From Ecdyonurus torrentis (Eukaryota > Arthropoda > Insecta > Ephemeroptera > Heptageniidae), in NCBI GenBank assembly GCA_949318235.1, contig OX439127.1:37997888-38061887 (forward strand): a DNA stretch of 64,000 nt, read 5' to 3'. The notes under the pieces are model-generated. The model was not told where the DNA came from and searched no databases. It saw only the letters and a list, made by a program, of their open reading frames with translations. Each line of letters opens with the position of its first letter. Positions within the stretch are counted from its first letter, which is position 1. A program made the position numbers and the translations under genes. Shown one piece after another: positions 9,430-64,000 of the stretch.

Positions 9430-11599
9430 AAATAAAGTATGGATGTATAATTAATAAATGTTATCATTATGTAACAGGTGAAATGCATGAGCTGTGACAC
9501 AGTGTCTCCTGCTTGGCATCATGTGTCCGAAAGTGATGCAACCGAGTTCAGTGCTTTGCGTGGAGACGTAAACTTTTGTATGAGATGCAAATTCTGCAAA
9601 CGACAAGGCTACATAGGTAATTAATACACATATGAAATTAAGTATTTCATTAATTAATAGTGTGATTTTTTGTCTCGAAGTATGGAAGTATCAGTCAGAG
9701 ATGTAACTCTGCATGCACTAAGTACAATTTCCTTCTCCTTAAGTTTAAATTTAAATAAATTTATTAACAATTATAAATATCAATAAACTTGCACACAGAT
9801 TGGTTGATAATAGAATTAACATTAATGTAAAATCATTGCAGTTGTGATTGATAATATTAATAAAAGGCATTTTGTTCTAAAATATTGCATGTTTATGGTA
9901 TGGTTGGTAAAACTGAGCTGGTATGGCTTAGTAGTGATGGCAGCTGACTTGTAACTCTGTACTCCTCACCGAGTACAGGTTCCAGCTTCCAGCCACTGCT
10001 GGGTGCATATGTGAAGTGTGAGAGCACAAAACGATGCACGATGTGTGTTTACATACATTCCATGATGAAGCACAGCATTAGGAGGTGCATGATTGATTGT
10101 CCAGCCTGCTTTCTCTAGGCTGTCATAGCAAATGCCAGTCTGTGTATTAAACTGTGGCCGGCCTGAGTGTGCAGTTTCCATTGTACCTGTTGATAAAGAC
10201 TTGTCTTGACAGGACTATGGAGAAGGTGTAGCACAAAACACAATATGGCAAAAAAAAAAAAAAAATAATAATAATAATAATAAGTCATAATAATAATTAT
10301 AATAAAAAAGTAAATAATAATATGAATGTTGGGTTACTATCCTGTCTCGTTTAACCAGAGCATTAATGCTTTTAATTGCTTAAAGGCATAATGCACTTTT
10401 TTAAACATTCTTTAGAATACTAGGTTAATAATTTACATACCTTATTATGGCAGAATTAGACATGAACGCGATGATCTTGTATTTATTTTCATTTATTTTC
10501 CATTTGACGGTTGAAATAAAACTTATCTGACGTCACACTGTACTGATGGGGCTGCGAAGTGGTGGGGTGTTTTGAATTTATCACGTGACCAAAGAACTTG
10601 ACTGCTGCTTGACTGTGATTGGCTGATGAGATGGGCAGGGGGGAACGCCGGGAAAAAGTTTGGTACTTCCCTAAACTTTATACTTCCGAGTTTGCGCGCA
10701 AAGTGTTTTATAGTTTAGGGAAGTACCAAACTTTTTCCCGGTGTTCCCCCTGCCCATCTTATCAGCCAATCACAGTCAAGTTCTTTGGTCACGTGATAAA
10801 TTTAAAACACCCCACCACTTCGCAGCCCCATCAGTACAGTGTGACGTCAGATAAGTTTTATTTCAACCGTCAAATGGAAAATAAATGAAAATATATACAA
10901 AATCAACGCGTTCATGTCTAATTCTGCCATAATAAGGTATGTAAATTATTAACCTAGTATTCTAAAGCATGTTTAAAAAAGTGCATTATGCCTTTAACAG
11001 ATTAATTTTGACATAGTAATTTTTATTACGTATTCTAAAGTCTACATTATATAGAATTATTGAAACTTGAGTTATGAATTGTTTTGATGTGTTGTTGCAG
11101 ATTTGGTAAAGGATTCATGTGGGGTTTATAAGGAGGAAGACGGTGGTGAATTCAAAACTATAATTTCATTTGAATGCAAGGGAATTGAGCCAGTAGAATA
11201 CAGCTTTGAGGTTAGTTGCTGTTTTGTTTTTTTTTTCTTTCTTTCTTCCTGATTACATTCTTGGCACCATACCCATTGCAAGAAGTATTAATTTGTCTTT
11301 ATACCAGTTCATTTATTCAGACAAAAACACTAAACCTATACCCTATTTATAAGGTGCAATATTTTTAAAATGCAGTAATTTTGAATGCATGAAATTAGAT
11401 AATATTTAGTTAATCTTAAGCTAAATTAATTATGTCTATGACTTTGTTTCAGGATGGCTGGAATGTGAAAGTCATTGAGCAGAACACCTTATTTGAAAAT
11501 ATAAGTTTGATGAGCAACGACTGGATGGACTATGATACAAAAAGTAATTTACCAGTGAGTGTATCTGATATGAAATGCCGCTTCATTCGTGAAAACTAA
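6861..11599 (+). CDS. CZIB: CXXC motif-containing zinc-binding protein (CZIB / C1orf123, DUF866)
   Basis: Coding exons: 6861-6863 (proposed, ATG only), 8825-8911, 9478-9616, 11101-11210, 11453-11599. The joined protein is 161 aa; the human protein is 160. It begins M-KISLQICGDLEQ, aligning with human MGKIALQLKATLEN. Then come zinc ligands C33xxC36 (VKCMSCDTVS) and C67xxC70 (CMRCKFCKRQG), the KTIISFECKGIEPVEY block matching human KTIVEFECRGLEPVDF, and NDWMDYDTKSNLPVSV near the end. The family is a conserved small beta-rich zinc protein of poorly defined role; human CZIB has been tied to heavy-metal-associated chaperone interactions. Exons 2-5 are secure (phases 0,1,0; all GT-AG). Exon 1 is inferred: ATG followed directly by GTAAGA is the best phase-0 donor found between the divergent promoter and exon 2, and the in-frame upstream TGA before exon 2 rules out a start inside that exon. 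Confidence 0.85.
7446..7607. mobile_element. 162-bp hairpin MITE in CZIB intron 1
   Basis: The left arm from TGACTGATAAAGGAACAA pairs with the right arm ending TTGTTCCTTTACTAGTCA. Near the centre GCTGATATCCGCTTCCGTTT faces AAACGGAAGCGGATGTAACC. Arms are about 67 bp with few mismatches. An outer pair (GGTAATTGTACTAT at 7204, ATAGTACAATTACC at 7609) suggests a larger or nested element at about 7204-7622. Confidence 0.75.
7666..7785. mobile_element. 120-bp Tc1/mariner-type MITE
   Basis: Terminal repeats CAGCTCTGGCCAAAATTTTA and its partner ending TTTTGGCCCGAGCTG are flanked by TA on both sides (7664-7665, 7786-7787). The CAGCTCTGGCCAAAA end is typical of Tc1-like elements. It has no coding capacity. 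Confidence 0.75.
7884..8118. mobile_element. 235-bp TA-flanked palindromic MITE
   Basis: CCGTAGCGTTGTGTAACTTT at the left end faces AAAGTTACACTGCGCTACGG at the right end, with TA on both sides. Pairing continues inward (GACCAGGGGTGTAAC with GTTACACCCCTGGTC; TTTAAATTGCTTTAACTCTG with CAGAGTTATAGCAATTTAAA). The arms cover nearly the whole element. Confidence 0.75.
8119..8824. other. remainder of CZIB intron 1
   Basis: AT-rich, no gene. Around 8590-8730 there are repeated GCATAATAACATAA / TATGCTATA-like words, a degenerate local repeat. It ends with a pyrimidine-rich stretch and a CAG acceptor at 8822-8824. Confidence 0.6.
9358..9426. repeat. (TA)n microsatellite
   Basis: About 34 TA units in CZIB intron 2, roughly 50 bp upstream of the exon 3 acceptor. 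Confidence 0.95.
9915..10292 (+). mobile_element. probable tRNA-derived SINE in CZIB intron 3
   Basis: The 5' part resembles a tRNA gene: TGGCTTAGTAGTG near 9926 fits Pol III box A, and GGTTCCAGCTTCC near 9979 resembles box B at a suitable distance. A GC-richer unique body follows, and the element ends in an A-run and (TAA)n at about 10250-10290. The arrangement of tRNA head, body and A/TAA tail is the reason for the call. Flanking target duplications were not identified. Confidence 0.55.
10384..10993. mobile_element. 610-bp near-perfect palindromic MITE bounded by TTAA
   Basis: TTAA lies on both sides (10380-10383, 10994-10997). The left end AGGCATAATGCACTTTTTTA faces TAAAAAAGTGCATTATGCCT. 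Pairing continues through GGCAGAATTAGACATGAACG, TCTGACGTCACACTGTACTG, TTATCACGTGACCAAAGAAC and GTTTGGTACTTCCCTAAAC to a centre near 10690, with few mismatches. A TTAA target is the piggyBac signature, but the ends are not canonical piggyBac. It sits in CZIB intron 3, so the pre-mRNA could form a hairpin of about 300 bp. An apparent 89-aa frame at 10619-10888 reads across both arms and is not a gene. Confidence 0.85.
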
Positions 11600-13360
11600 T
11601 TTTTTCCCAACACTTTTTTCTCTAATTCAGGCTGTGAATATTAAAACATAAAGCATCATTTTTGTTGTTTTTTTTTTCATTTTTTTTTTTAATTCTTAAT
11701 TGCTATTTCCTAATTAATGTTTTAAATGTATATCTATTATTAAATGGTCACTAATAAAAATTTTATTCAAAGACTATTTTAATGTTGTAGTGGTAGCTTC
11801 CGTGCTTGAAACTTATTTAAATGGGAGTATTAATGATGTAAGCCTAAGGTAAAAAAAAAAAAAAAAAAAAAAAAAGGAGAACAATAAATTCTCATGTCTC
11901 TTATATACTTAACTTCTTCTGCAATTGATATTTTCAGATAAAGTTCAAGGCAGGCATTACTCCCATTCAGTCATTTCAGTGTGTATATTGGTGGGTCCTA
12001 TTTGTAATTAATATTTAAATAATGTACTAAATGTCTAATTACTTTTGTTAAGCATTAAGTAGCATTTTTTATACTTTATTTTTTTATTTGTAAAACTGTT
12101 ATAATTAACTTAAAAACTGATGCTTTTTTACATCTATTATTTAAATTTTATTTCTGAAGGAGTGGTATGTTTTATATTACTATATTGATGATGGGATAAT
12201 ACTTAATATGTTAATCTAATGTACAACATACTTAATAATGTGTATCTTCCTAATTGCAAAAATAGAACCTTATACTTGTTAGGTGCATTCAGCAAGTAAC
12301 TACTGTATAAATAAATTAAACAAATTTGATGTGTAGACAAAGTACAATATTGAGTGTCCCTAAATATATTATTCTGCTTTTATCTTCCCAAGGCTCACAA
12401 GATGAAGAAGTTTACCCATCTTGGCAGATTTTGTATGCTTATACAGAGTTCCCTCAACCTAACAGGCCTGAACTAAGCTCAGTGTCAGCTGTGAAACAAA
12501 TGAATGAGCTAACCTCTCAATCCAAATTTGTGGGTTATCAAATGAACTCTTCCAATGGTTTTAAAAATGGAAATAAACAAATTCCAGTATTTTTTTTATT
12601 ATTATTATTTTTTTCTTTTTTGGCTCCTCCAGATATTTAATTGATACTCTCCGTGTTAAATACAATTGTTTTTAATATTTGAGTGCTAGAAAGGAAAGGA
12701 AATTGAGGCTAAACTTCAAAGACAGAAAGAAAAGTCACTACAGCGTCATTTGATTAATCCTCTTCTAACATATTATTTAACTTCCGGTTCATTATAAACC
12801 TATCTTAAATTATTGTTCTATTACATATTTGCTTAAAGAAATGTTAAAATAAAAATATTCAGTACAGTAACAAAATGAGGAAAATGTATCAGTGATGCCA
12901 TCAACGTCACTCACTTTTTGAAAGACTCGGACTTAAAAGTATGGGTTTTCAGAGGCTTTCTTCTCATTGTTAGAATCATTCTAGGACTTTGAATTTAAAT
13001 CTGTACATAGAATGGCTTTTTAACTTTGTATTGAGTATATAAAACTAACTCGGACTTGTGTGTGCTTAAATGAAGGGTTCTTCCAAACTCTTCAGGATTG
13101 CTCGCCACCATAAGAAAAGCACAGAGGAGACCATTACGCGGGTTTTCGTGCGGTTCTGCGAGCTAGCTAGTGGAGGGGGGTAGCTCAGACATGAGGTGGA
13201 GGGGACTCTGGCTTATACCATAAATATTCTTATAAAAAAAAAAAGTATAATGTACAAGCTCCTTTATGCAGCTTCAAAATGTTAAAATAAAAATGCCAAA
13301 AGGCAACACATACATGTATATTGTATGAAAGAATTTCAGGGCACACACACCACAGTGTGG
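11600..13360. other. 3' flank of CZIB and intergenic DNA
   Basis: A candidate CZIB poly(A) signal AATAAA lies at 11753-11758. An A-run is at 11850-11874. An open stretch at about 12394-12590 follows a pyrimidine-rich AAG and encodes SQDEEVYPSWQILYAY..., which I do not recognise; it could be an exon, a pseudogene or chance. A GC-richer patch at about 13060-13200 has no recognised content. Confidence 0.5.
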
Positions 13361-13367
13361 CAAAATA

Positions 13368-13475
13368 ATGCTGTTCGTAAACCCTGTTCTCTTGCACCAA
13401 AAAATGCGCATTCCATTTGAATAACCAAAGGCGATAGTCATTTTTGGTGCAGAGAACAGGGTTTACGAACAGCAT
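13368..13475. mobile_element. 108-bp TA-flanked hairpin MITE, copy 1
   Basis: ATGCTGTTCGTAAACCCTGT faces ACAGGGTTTACGAACAGCAT, and CTTGCACCAAAAAATG faces CATTTTTGGTGCAGAG. TA lies on both sides. A second copy is at 34129-34234. Nearly the whole element folds as one stem, in the size range of a pre-miRNA. Confidence 0.8.
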
Positions 13476-13479
13476 TAAG

Positions 13480-14105
13480 ATATTGAAAAACAGATTATAA
13501 ATTTGTGAATTGTATAGAATCAAATAGTATAAATCCAATTTCAGTATACATATAATAACCTATTATGTATGTCATATTTAATATAATCAAACATATAACG
13601 ATTGAATTTAGTAGCTCTATGTGAGTGGAGCTATATGTCTTCCCCCTGCTGTCCCATTTTTGTGACTCTACAGATTTTCTGTTTTTACGTACGTAAGTAT
13701 AGTGTGTGGATTTGAGGAGATCAAATGATCCTCCTTAAGATGATGGATTTACTTTTGGAGTGTGGCTCAATTGTTTGTTGGTAATTTAAAAAGTTAAGAA
13801 TATTGAGTCTTTTTGTTGGATCAATGTAAAGTTTTTGTTTTTATGTATATCTTACAACTATATAATAAATAAAAATTATAAATGGCAAGAAAAAAATACA
13901 AAAAGTTTACTATATTCAGCCCCTTTTTTGCTGACGAAGCAAAAAAAAAAAAAAGATTACATAAAGTGATAACACATATTATGGTTAAAAAGGTACGTAA
14001 ATTTCAACCTTTATATCTTATACAATATAAAAATGTAGGATACTTGAATATAGCGCTTTTTAAAGATTGCAATATCTGAAATGAGATAACAGCTACAATA
14101 TATAT
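13480..14105. other. intergenic AT-rich DNA
   Basis: No recognised feature apart from short A-runs. Confidence 0.6.
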
Positions 14106-14108
14106 CAT

Positions 14109-14241
14109 CTATCGCGTCGAAACGGTTCTTCTGAAGTTATCACGAACCTGATGCGTTGTGCATCTGCTACAGTAAACCCTATGTAGATGCACCGCACATC
14201 GGGTTCGTGATAACTTCAGAAGAACCATTTCGACATGATAG
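14109..14241. mobile_element. 133-bp hairpin MITE with conserved loop, copy 1
   Basis: CTATCGCGTCGAAACGGTTC faces GAACCATTTCGACATGATAG, and TTCTGAAGTTATCACGAACC faces GGTTCGTGATAACTTCAGAA. The loop CTACAGTAAACCCTATGTAG is shared, in reverse complement, with the hairpin at 63555-63706. Confidence 0.75.
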
Positions 14242-14244
14242 AAG

Positions 14245-14248
<4 letters not shown>

Positions 14249-14310
<62 letters not shown>
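14249..14310. repeat. (TA)n microsatellite
   Basis: About 31 TA units directly after the hairpin MITE. Confidence 0.95.
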
Positions 14311-14314
<4 letters not shown>

Positions 14315-14750
14315 TAAGCTATACACTGTAATAGCTTGCCAGCCTTTCTCCTTTTTTCCTTCAAGAAACATTAATATTTTTAATATCCTAAAACTGGATG
14401 GTAATATCTTTTATGTTTAATGCTTGTGAAATCTAAATAAAAGATAGACATTATTTTAAAAGGTGGTGCACATAATTCTGGCTAGGATATTTCTCCAAAC
14501 CTGGAGCAACTTTTCGCTTCGCTCATCCTAGGCCTCCTTGGATCAGGGCAGTATGAATAACATAACTGAAATTAATAGGTATGTACCATGAGACTGAAAA
14601 CTTATAATGTAGTAAAAGTAGTGCAATATACCTGTGACTCAGGGAGGTACTTATATATGACTTGATGGGGTGACTACTGCACTTGTGAGCATTATATAGT
14701 GCTTACTGCATTTAAATTTAATTTTATTGGATATGATATGCAGCAGTATA

Positions 14751-15261
14751 AGGTGTATGCATTCATATAAAAGTCGACGCCATGTTGGATCACTAAATAA
14801 CATGGGTCGGTGTGGGAAAATATCACATTTTGCCAGTTTAAATATATACTTAGCAAGTTGTTTCAGATAGCATTGATGCTGTTCAGGTTGAATTCTAGGT
14901 TGTCAAGTATATGCGAGAAAAATAAACAAAAATATAACTATAATTTTCCAAAGAATATATAGGGTCTATGCATTCATGTTAAAGTCGACGCCATGTTGGA
15001 TAACTCAATAACATGGGTGACATAGGGAAAAAAATCATTTTGCCAGTTTAAAAACACTATGCAATATTTTTGAGAGCATTGATGTTGTAAATATGTTGAA
15101 TTAGTATCTCAAGTATGTGAGAAAAATAGCGATAACAAAAAATTAAACGATTTCCCAAAGAAAATTGGCTTAAATGAAGTTTGTCCTATGCTGAGCAATG
15201 TTATGCACTACTCCAGTATGGCCTCAAAGCGCAATAAATATGACGTCATCCGCATACACCC
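14751..15261. mobile_element. TA-flanked MITE, family E, copy 2, with internal tandem duplication
   Basis: It starts AGGTGTATGCA and ends TGCGGATG/GCATACACCC-like sequence beside TA. Two direct copies of a unit of about 211 bp begin at 14753 and 14964; both contain TATGCATTCAT...AAAGTCGACGCCATGTTGGA, then AACATGGGT and TTTTGCCAGTTTAAA. A further partial, inverted piece follows at about 15262-15345 (TGACGTCATGCGGATGC). Confidence 0.65.
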
Positions 15262-15575
15262 TATATATAAAAAAAAATGTCCCATGCTGAGAAATGTTGA
15301 AGCGCATTCAGTACATGACGTCATGCGGATGCAGATTCCCGTACTACAGTATATTATGGCTCTATAGGTACGGTGCGGTTCCCCCCAGTTCCCGAAGTCT
15401 CCAACTATTTAATTAAATGGCATCCCCTCACCCCTAATGCCCTGCCTCCTGCCCTTCCTTTTATTCGCCCCCCCCCCCCCCTTCCTGCCTGATCTTTCAT
15501 TTTCTGTATGGTATTCACCTGTATTACCGGAACCTAGAACTCTATTTCCGGAAATTATTTAAAAATTTATTTCAG
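15262..15575. other. GC-shifted region upstream of SZT2
   Basis: From about 15360 the sequence becomes clearly more GC-rich than its surroundings (C-runs at 15468-15481, CCGG sites). It probably belongs to the SZT2 promoter or 5' region. No TATA box is evident. Confidence 0.4.
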
Positions 15576-15714
15576 ACGGCTGGACGGTCTGATTTCGGCT
15601 ACAGATAGCGGTAGTAGTGCCAAAAGCATAGAAAAATTGCGGACGAGCGCGAACAACGAGAAGTTATGCGAAAATACAGTTGTTTCCGACAATACAGACA
15701 TTCCGGAGTTACGG
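15576..15714 (+). other. exon-like GC-rich block upstream of SZT2 (possible 5' UTR or unknown exon)
   Basis: The block is bounded by a good acceptor (ATTTATTTCAG, ending 15575) and a donor-like CGG/GTGAAT at 15714-15715. It is much richer in G+C and CpG than the flanks. One plus-strand frame is open throughout (46 codons from 15577, beginning RLDGLISATDSGSSAKSIEK), but I do not recognise the peptide. SZT2 homology begins at its own ATG at 16155, so this is not conserved SZT2 coding sequence. It may be a non-coding SZT2 leader exon, part of another transcript, or chance. Confidence 0.35.
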
Positions 15715-16154
15715 GTGAATACTATATTGGTTTTTTTTTTGATGCTATCTTCACTTCAATGGTCTTGCTTGCGCTTTCCCAGCTGATAAAAGTAAACTCA
15801 TCTCGTTGGGTTCTTTGTTATTAACGAAAAGAAAAAGTAAAATAAATACAGGAAACTTACGTTAGTGTATTTTTTATTATATGTCAATAATATGTAAGAT
15901 GTGAACTATCATTTGATAATGTGATGTACAAAGATCAATTCTGACAATGTAAACAACTTTTACATTAATTTGTACAAAATAAACTTTTCTGCGCTGTGTT
16001 TGTTTTGTATGAGTTAAAATGAAGAGACCCTAGAACATGTGTAGTATATTCCATAATGTGCGCTTGTTACTATAGCAGTAAAAGGTATAGCTATCGAGGT
16101 ATAGCTACGACTATTTCTAACAAAAGTTGAAATTCTTAAACCACTTAGCTCAAA

Positions 16155-61996
<45,842 letters not shown>

Positions 61997-62059
61997 GAAT
62001 AACAATGAATATGTAAAGTTTTTGAATTTAATGGAAAATTAAAAACCATTTTGAATTGG
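61997..62059 (+). other. SZT2: proximal 3' UTR of SZT2
   Basis: Short AT-rich stretch after the TAG, containing ATTAAA at 62038-62043 as a candidate poly(A) signal. If this signal is not used, the UTR runs into the family D element. Confidence 0.4.
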
Positions 62060-62300
62060 ATATATTATCCAAGGAAATGATAGGGAAACCAACACAATGA
62101 AGTCCGTAGCTAGGCGAAGATCTTAATGGCACACTCTACACTTGCTTATGCTTACACTCTAAGCAGAGAGTTATTGCCTTCAAAGCACCTTAATCAATGT
62201 AATTATTTGTGTTAAATAAGCCATCAAGATCTTCACGTTGGTACAGACTTCACCATGGTATTGCACTTTTGTTTGTTTCCCTATTCTTTCCTTTGATAAT
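62060..62300. mobile_element. MITE, family D, copy 2
   Basis: AAGGAAATGATAGGGAAACC and AATGAAGTCCGTAGCTAGG at the left; AAGCCATCAAGATCTTCACG, TACAGACTTCACCATGGTAT, TTTCCCTATTCTTTCCTTTG at the right. The ends form an imperfect inverted repeat. It lies 64 bp after the SZT2 stop. Confidence 0.7.
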
Positions 62301-63540
62301 ATTTACAATAACTTTAAGTGCCATTTTACTTTAAAAACATGTTGCCATATATTATGTTAAATAATTAAGTTACTAGCTAGGACTGCTAGGACTTCTCTTT
62401 TTTACTTATGTAATTTTATGATTCAAACCTTAATAATGTATTCAACTTAATTCAAAATCAATTAATCAAAAATCAAATAGTCCTAAAATTTATATTTTCC
62501 CATGCTGATGCAACTATAGTCACTGAGCTTTATAGGTAGTTCCCTTAATTTGTTAATTAATCTCTTATATAAACTGCAAAGTTATAATTTTTGTTTTCTG
62601 AATTTGTTTAATAATTTGTTTTAAATGTGTTCCTATTCCTATGTGATGTTAAAATGCTTATGTAAATTTGCATATTATAATTGCGGTCAGGGTTTTGTGT
62701 AATAGGGCTGTCAAGCCCTCACAGCAGTCAAGTTATTATCAATCTATCTCTTAAAAAAAAGTAAAAAATTGAAAATATTATTATATACACATAAAATTGT
62801 AGGTATATTTTATACTATTGACCTGTTAACTTTATCAAAAGAACTTTTTTCTTCCAATTTACAATTTTTATGAAAACCGTATCCAAACATGTCTGTGTGT
62901 TTTGGCTCTATTGGTCTCAAGATTGGATTTTGAAATTTCCTTTTGCATAACAATTAATTTTGCTGTAGAGTTGTGACCAAAAACCAAAGTAAAGTATCAC
63001 TTCAAGCTTGGGTACCTTTAATTTGGATAAAACTAGCTTAATTAGTTAAAATTCTTGTGACTAAAGAAAAGAAAGGGGGGAAAAAAACGTAGCATTTATG
63101 AATAAACTATTGATCAAAATCGTTTTACTTCGTGATAGGGTCAGTTTTTACTCATGGCCAAATTTGAACTAATTTGGGTGGTACACTCACCTACATAAGC
63201 AATAAGCTCAGTCCATACTATATAGCAATGTAGCGTAAACTATAAAGTTAAAAAAGAGAAGTTGAAAGAAGCATGTCCAGGATGATCAAAGAAAATAGTA
63301 TAGATTCCATGTAAAAACCTGAATATATACTCGCATTAAGCTGTGCTATTTTGTTCTGGTGCTAAAATATAATCTTTATTCCAAGTTATTTTGTTTACAC
63401 AAACTATATTTTTTAATTTTAAAATGCATTATGTTAATAAATTGCTGATAAGCTATACATATATACCTAAAATAAGCCTAGCTAACATAATTTATAAAAT
63501 TAACTCATACCCTGATTCAGATATAGCCCATATAAAACGA
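62301..63540. other. intergenic region downstream of SZT2
   Basis: AT-rich. It includes the partner of the 29775 repeat at 62683-62750. No gene is recognised. Confidence 0.55.
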
Positions 63541-63554
63541 TGTGCACAAATAAT

Positions 63555-63706
63555 ATATCGTCTCTATCGCGTCAAACGTTTCAAGTGAAATTATCACGAG
63601 CTCGCCAAACGTTCCATCTACATATAGGGTTTACTGTGTCAGATGGAACGTTTGGCGCGCTCGTGATAATTTCACTTGAAACGATTTGCTGCGATAGTGA
63701 CGATAT
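63555..63706. mobile_element. 152-bp hairpin MITE with conserved loop, copy 2
   Basis: ATATCGTCTCTATCGC faces GCGATAGTGACGATAT, and ACGTTTCAAGTGAAATTATC faces GATAATTTCACTTGAAACGA. GCCAAACGTTCCATCT faces AGATGGAACGTTTGGC. The loop contains ATAGGGTTTACTGT, the reverse complement of the loop at 14109-14241. The arm sequences otherwise differ. Confidence 0.75.
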
Positions 63707-64000
63707 ATAATAATATATATTATAATATACAAATCAGTATATATTATTAAATATATAAAATATATAATGGAGATGATTAAGGTGCTTGTGATACACGTGT
63801 CGTGTATTGGAGGTTTGATGATGCGAGTGGATAGCTTTAACGGATTTTAAACTTCCTATATATACTTTATTATTATATAGCACTAAATAATTTATAAATT
63901 GATATATATATAATAATATATAATATGCTTCATAGGTTTTAGCGTTCCTTTGAAAAAACTTTATTATACTGTTTTCATACAAAATGCCAAAAATTTAAAA
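63707..64000. other. AT-rich terminal stretch
   Basis: TA-rich low-complexity DNA with no recognised feature; open frames are short and look like chance. Confidence 0.6.

Noticed and set aside
9915..10000. A functional tRNA gene
   Set aside because: Box A and a weak box B are present, but the stems do not close and the sequence continues into a SINE body with an A/TAA tail.
10619..10888. 89-aa open frame (MADEMGRGERREKV...)
   Set aside because: It reads through both arms of the 610-bp palindrome; there is no homology and the frame follows from the repeat structure.

Overview
The window is animal nuclear DNA. It is strongly AT-rich, its genes are split by GT-AG introns, and it is full of (TA)n and homopolymer tracts and short inverted-repeat transposons (MITEs). 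A short GGTTA-type run near 17,070 and a TATA plus TCAGT promoter-like arrangement near 40,000 lean towards an arthropod, but the species is not determined here. There are no operons, phage genes, CRISPR arrays or convincing tRNA or rRNA genes.

Four protein-coding genes are visible. (1) 384-1215 (+) is the 3' terminal exon of a proline-rich protein ending in a WH2-type actin-binding motif (Cordon-bleu-like). (2) 5093-6061 (-) is an intact single-exon beta-1,3-galactosyltransferase 6 (B3GALT6), a Golgi enzyme that builds the glycosaminoglycan linker. (3) About 6861-11599 (+) is CZIB (C1orf123/DUF866, CXXC zinc-binding protein), placed head-to-head with B3GALT6; I assemble five coding exons and 161 aa. 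(4) 16155-61996 (+) is a complete SZT2, the giant scaffold of KICSTOR, the lysosomal complex that recruits GATOR1 to restrain mTORC1. I assembled 59 coding exons that stay in frame from ATG to TAG (10,890 nt, 3,629 aa). Three of its introns need GC-AG splice sites, intron 18 is about 15.4 kb, and many introns in the 3' half are under 90 bp.

The rest is introns and intergenic DNA built largely from non-autonomous DNA transposons. Three are hAT-type with exact 8-bp target duplications. One is a near-perfect 610-bp palindrome bounded by TTAA. Several are TA-flanked hairpins, and at least five are palindromic families present in multiple copies. A probable tRNA-derived SINE lies in a CZIB intron. 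No transposase or reverse transcriptase reading frame was recognised, so all of these look non-autonomous.

The four genes do not form a pathway. The unusual content is the density of long inverted repeats inside transcribed introns (potential dsRNA), the GC-AG introns, a vWA/MIDAS-like signature at the N-terminus of SZT2, and a GC-rich exon-like block just upstream of SZT2.
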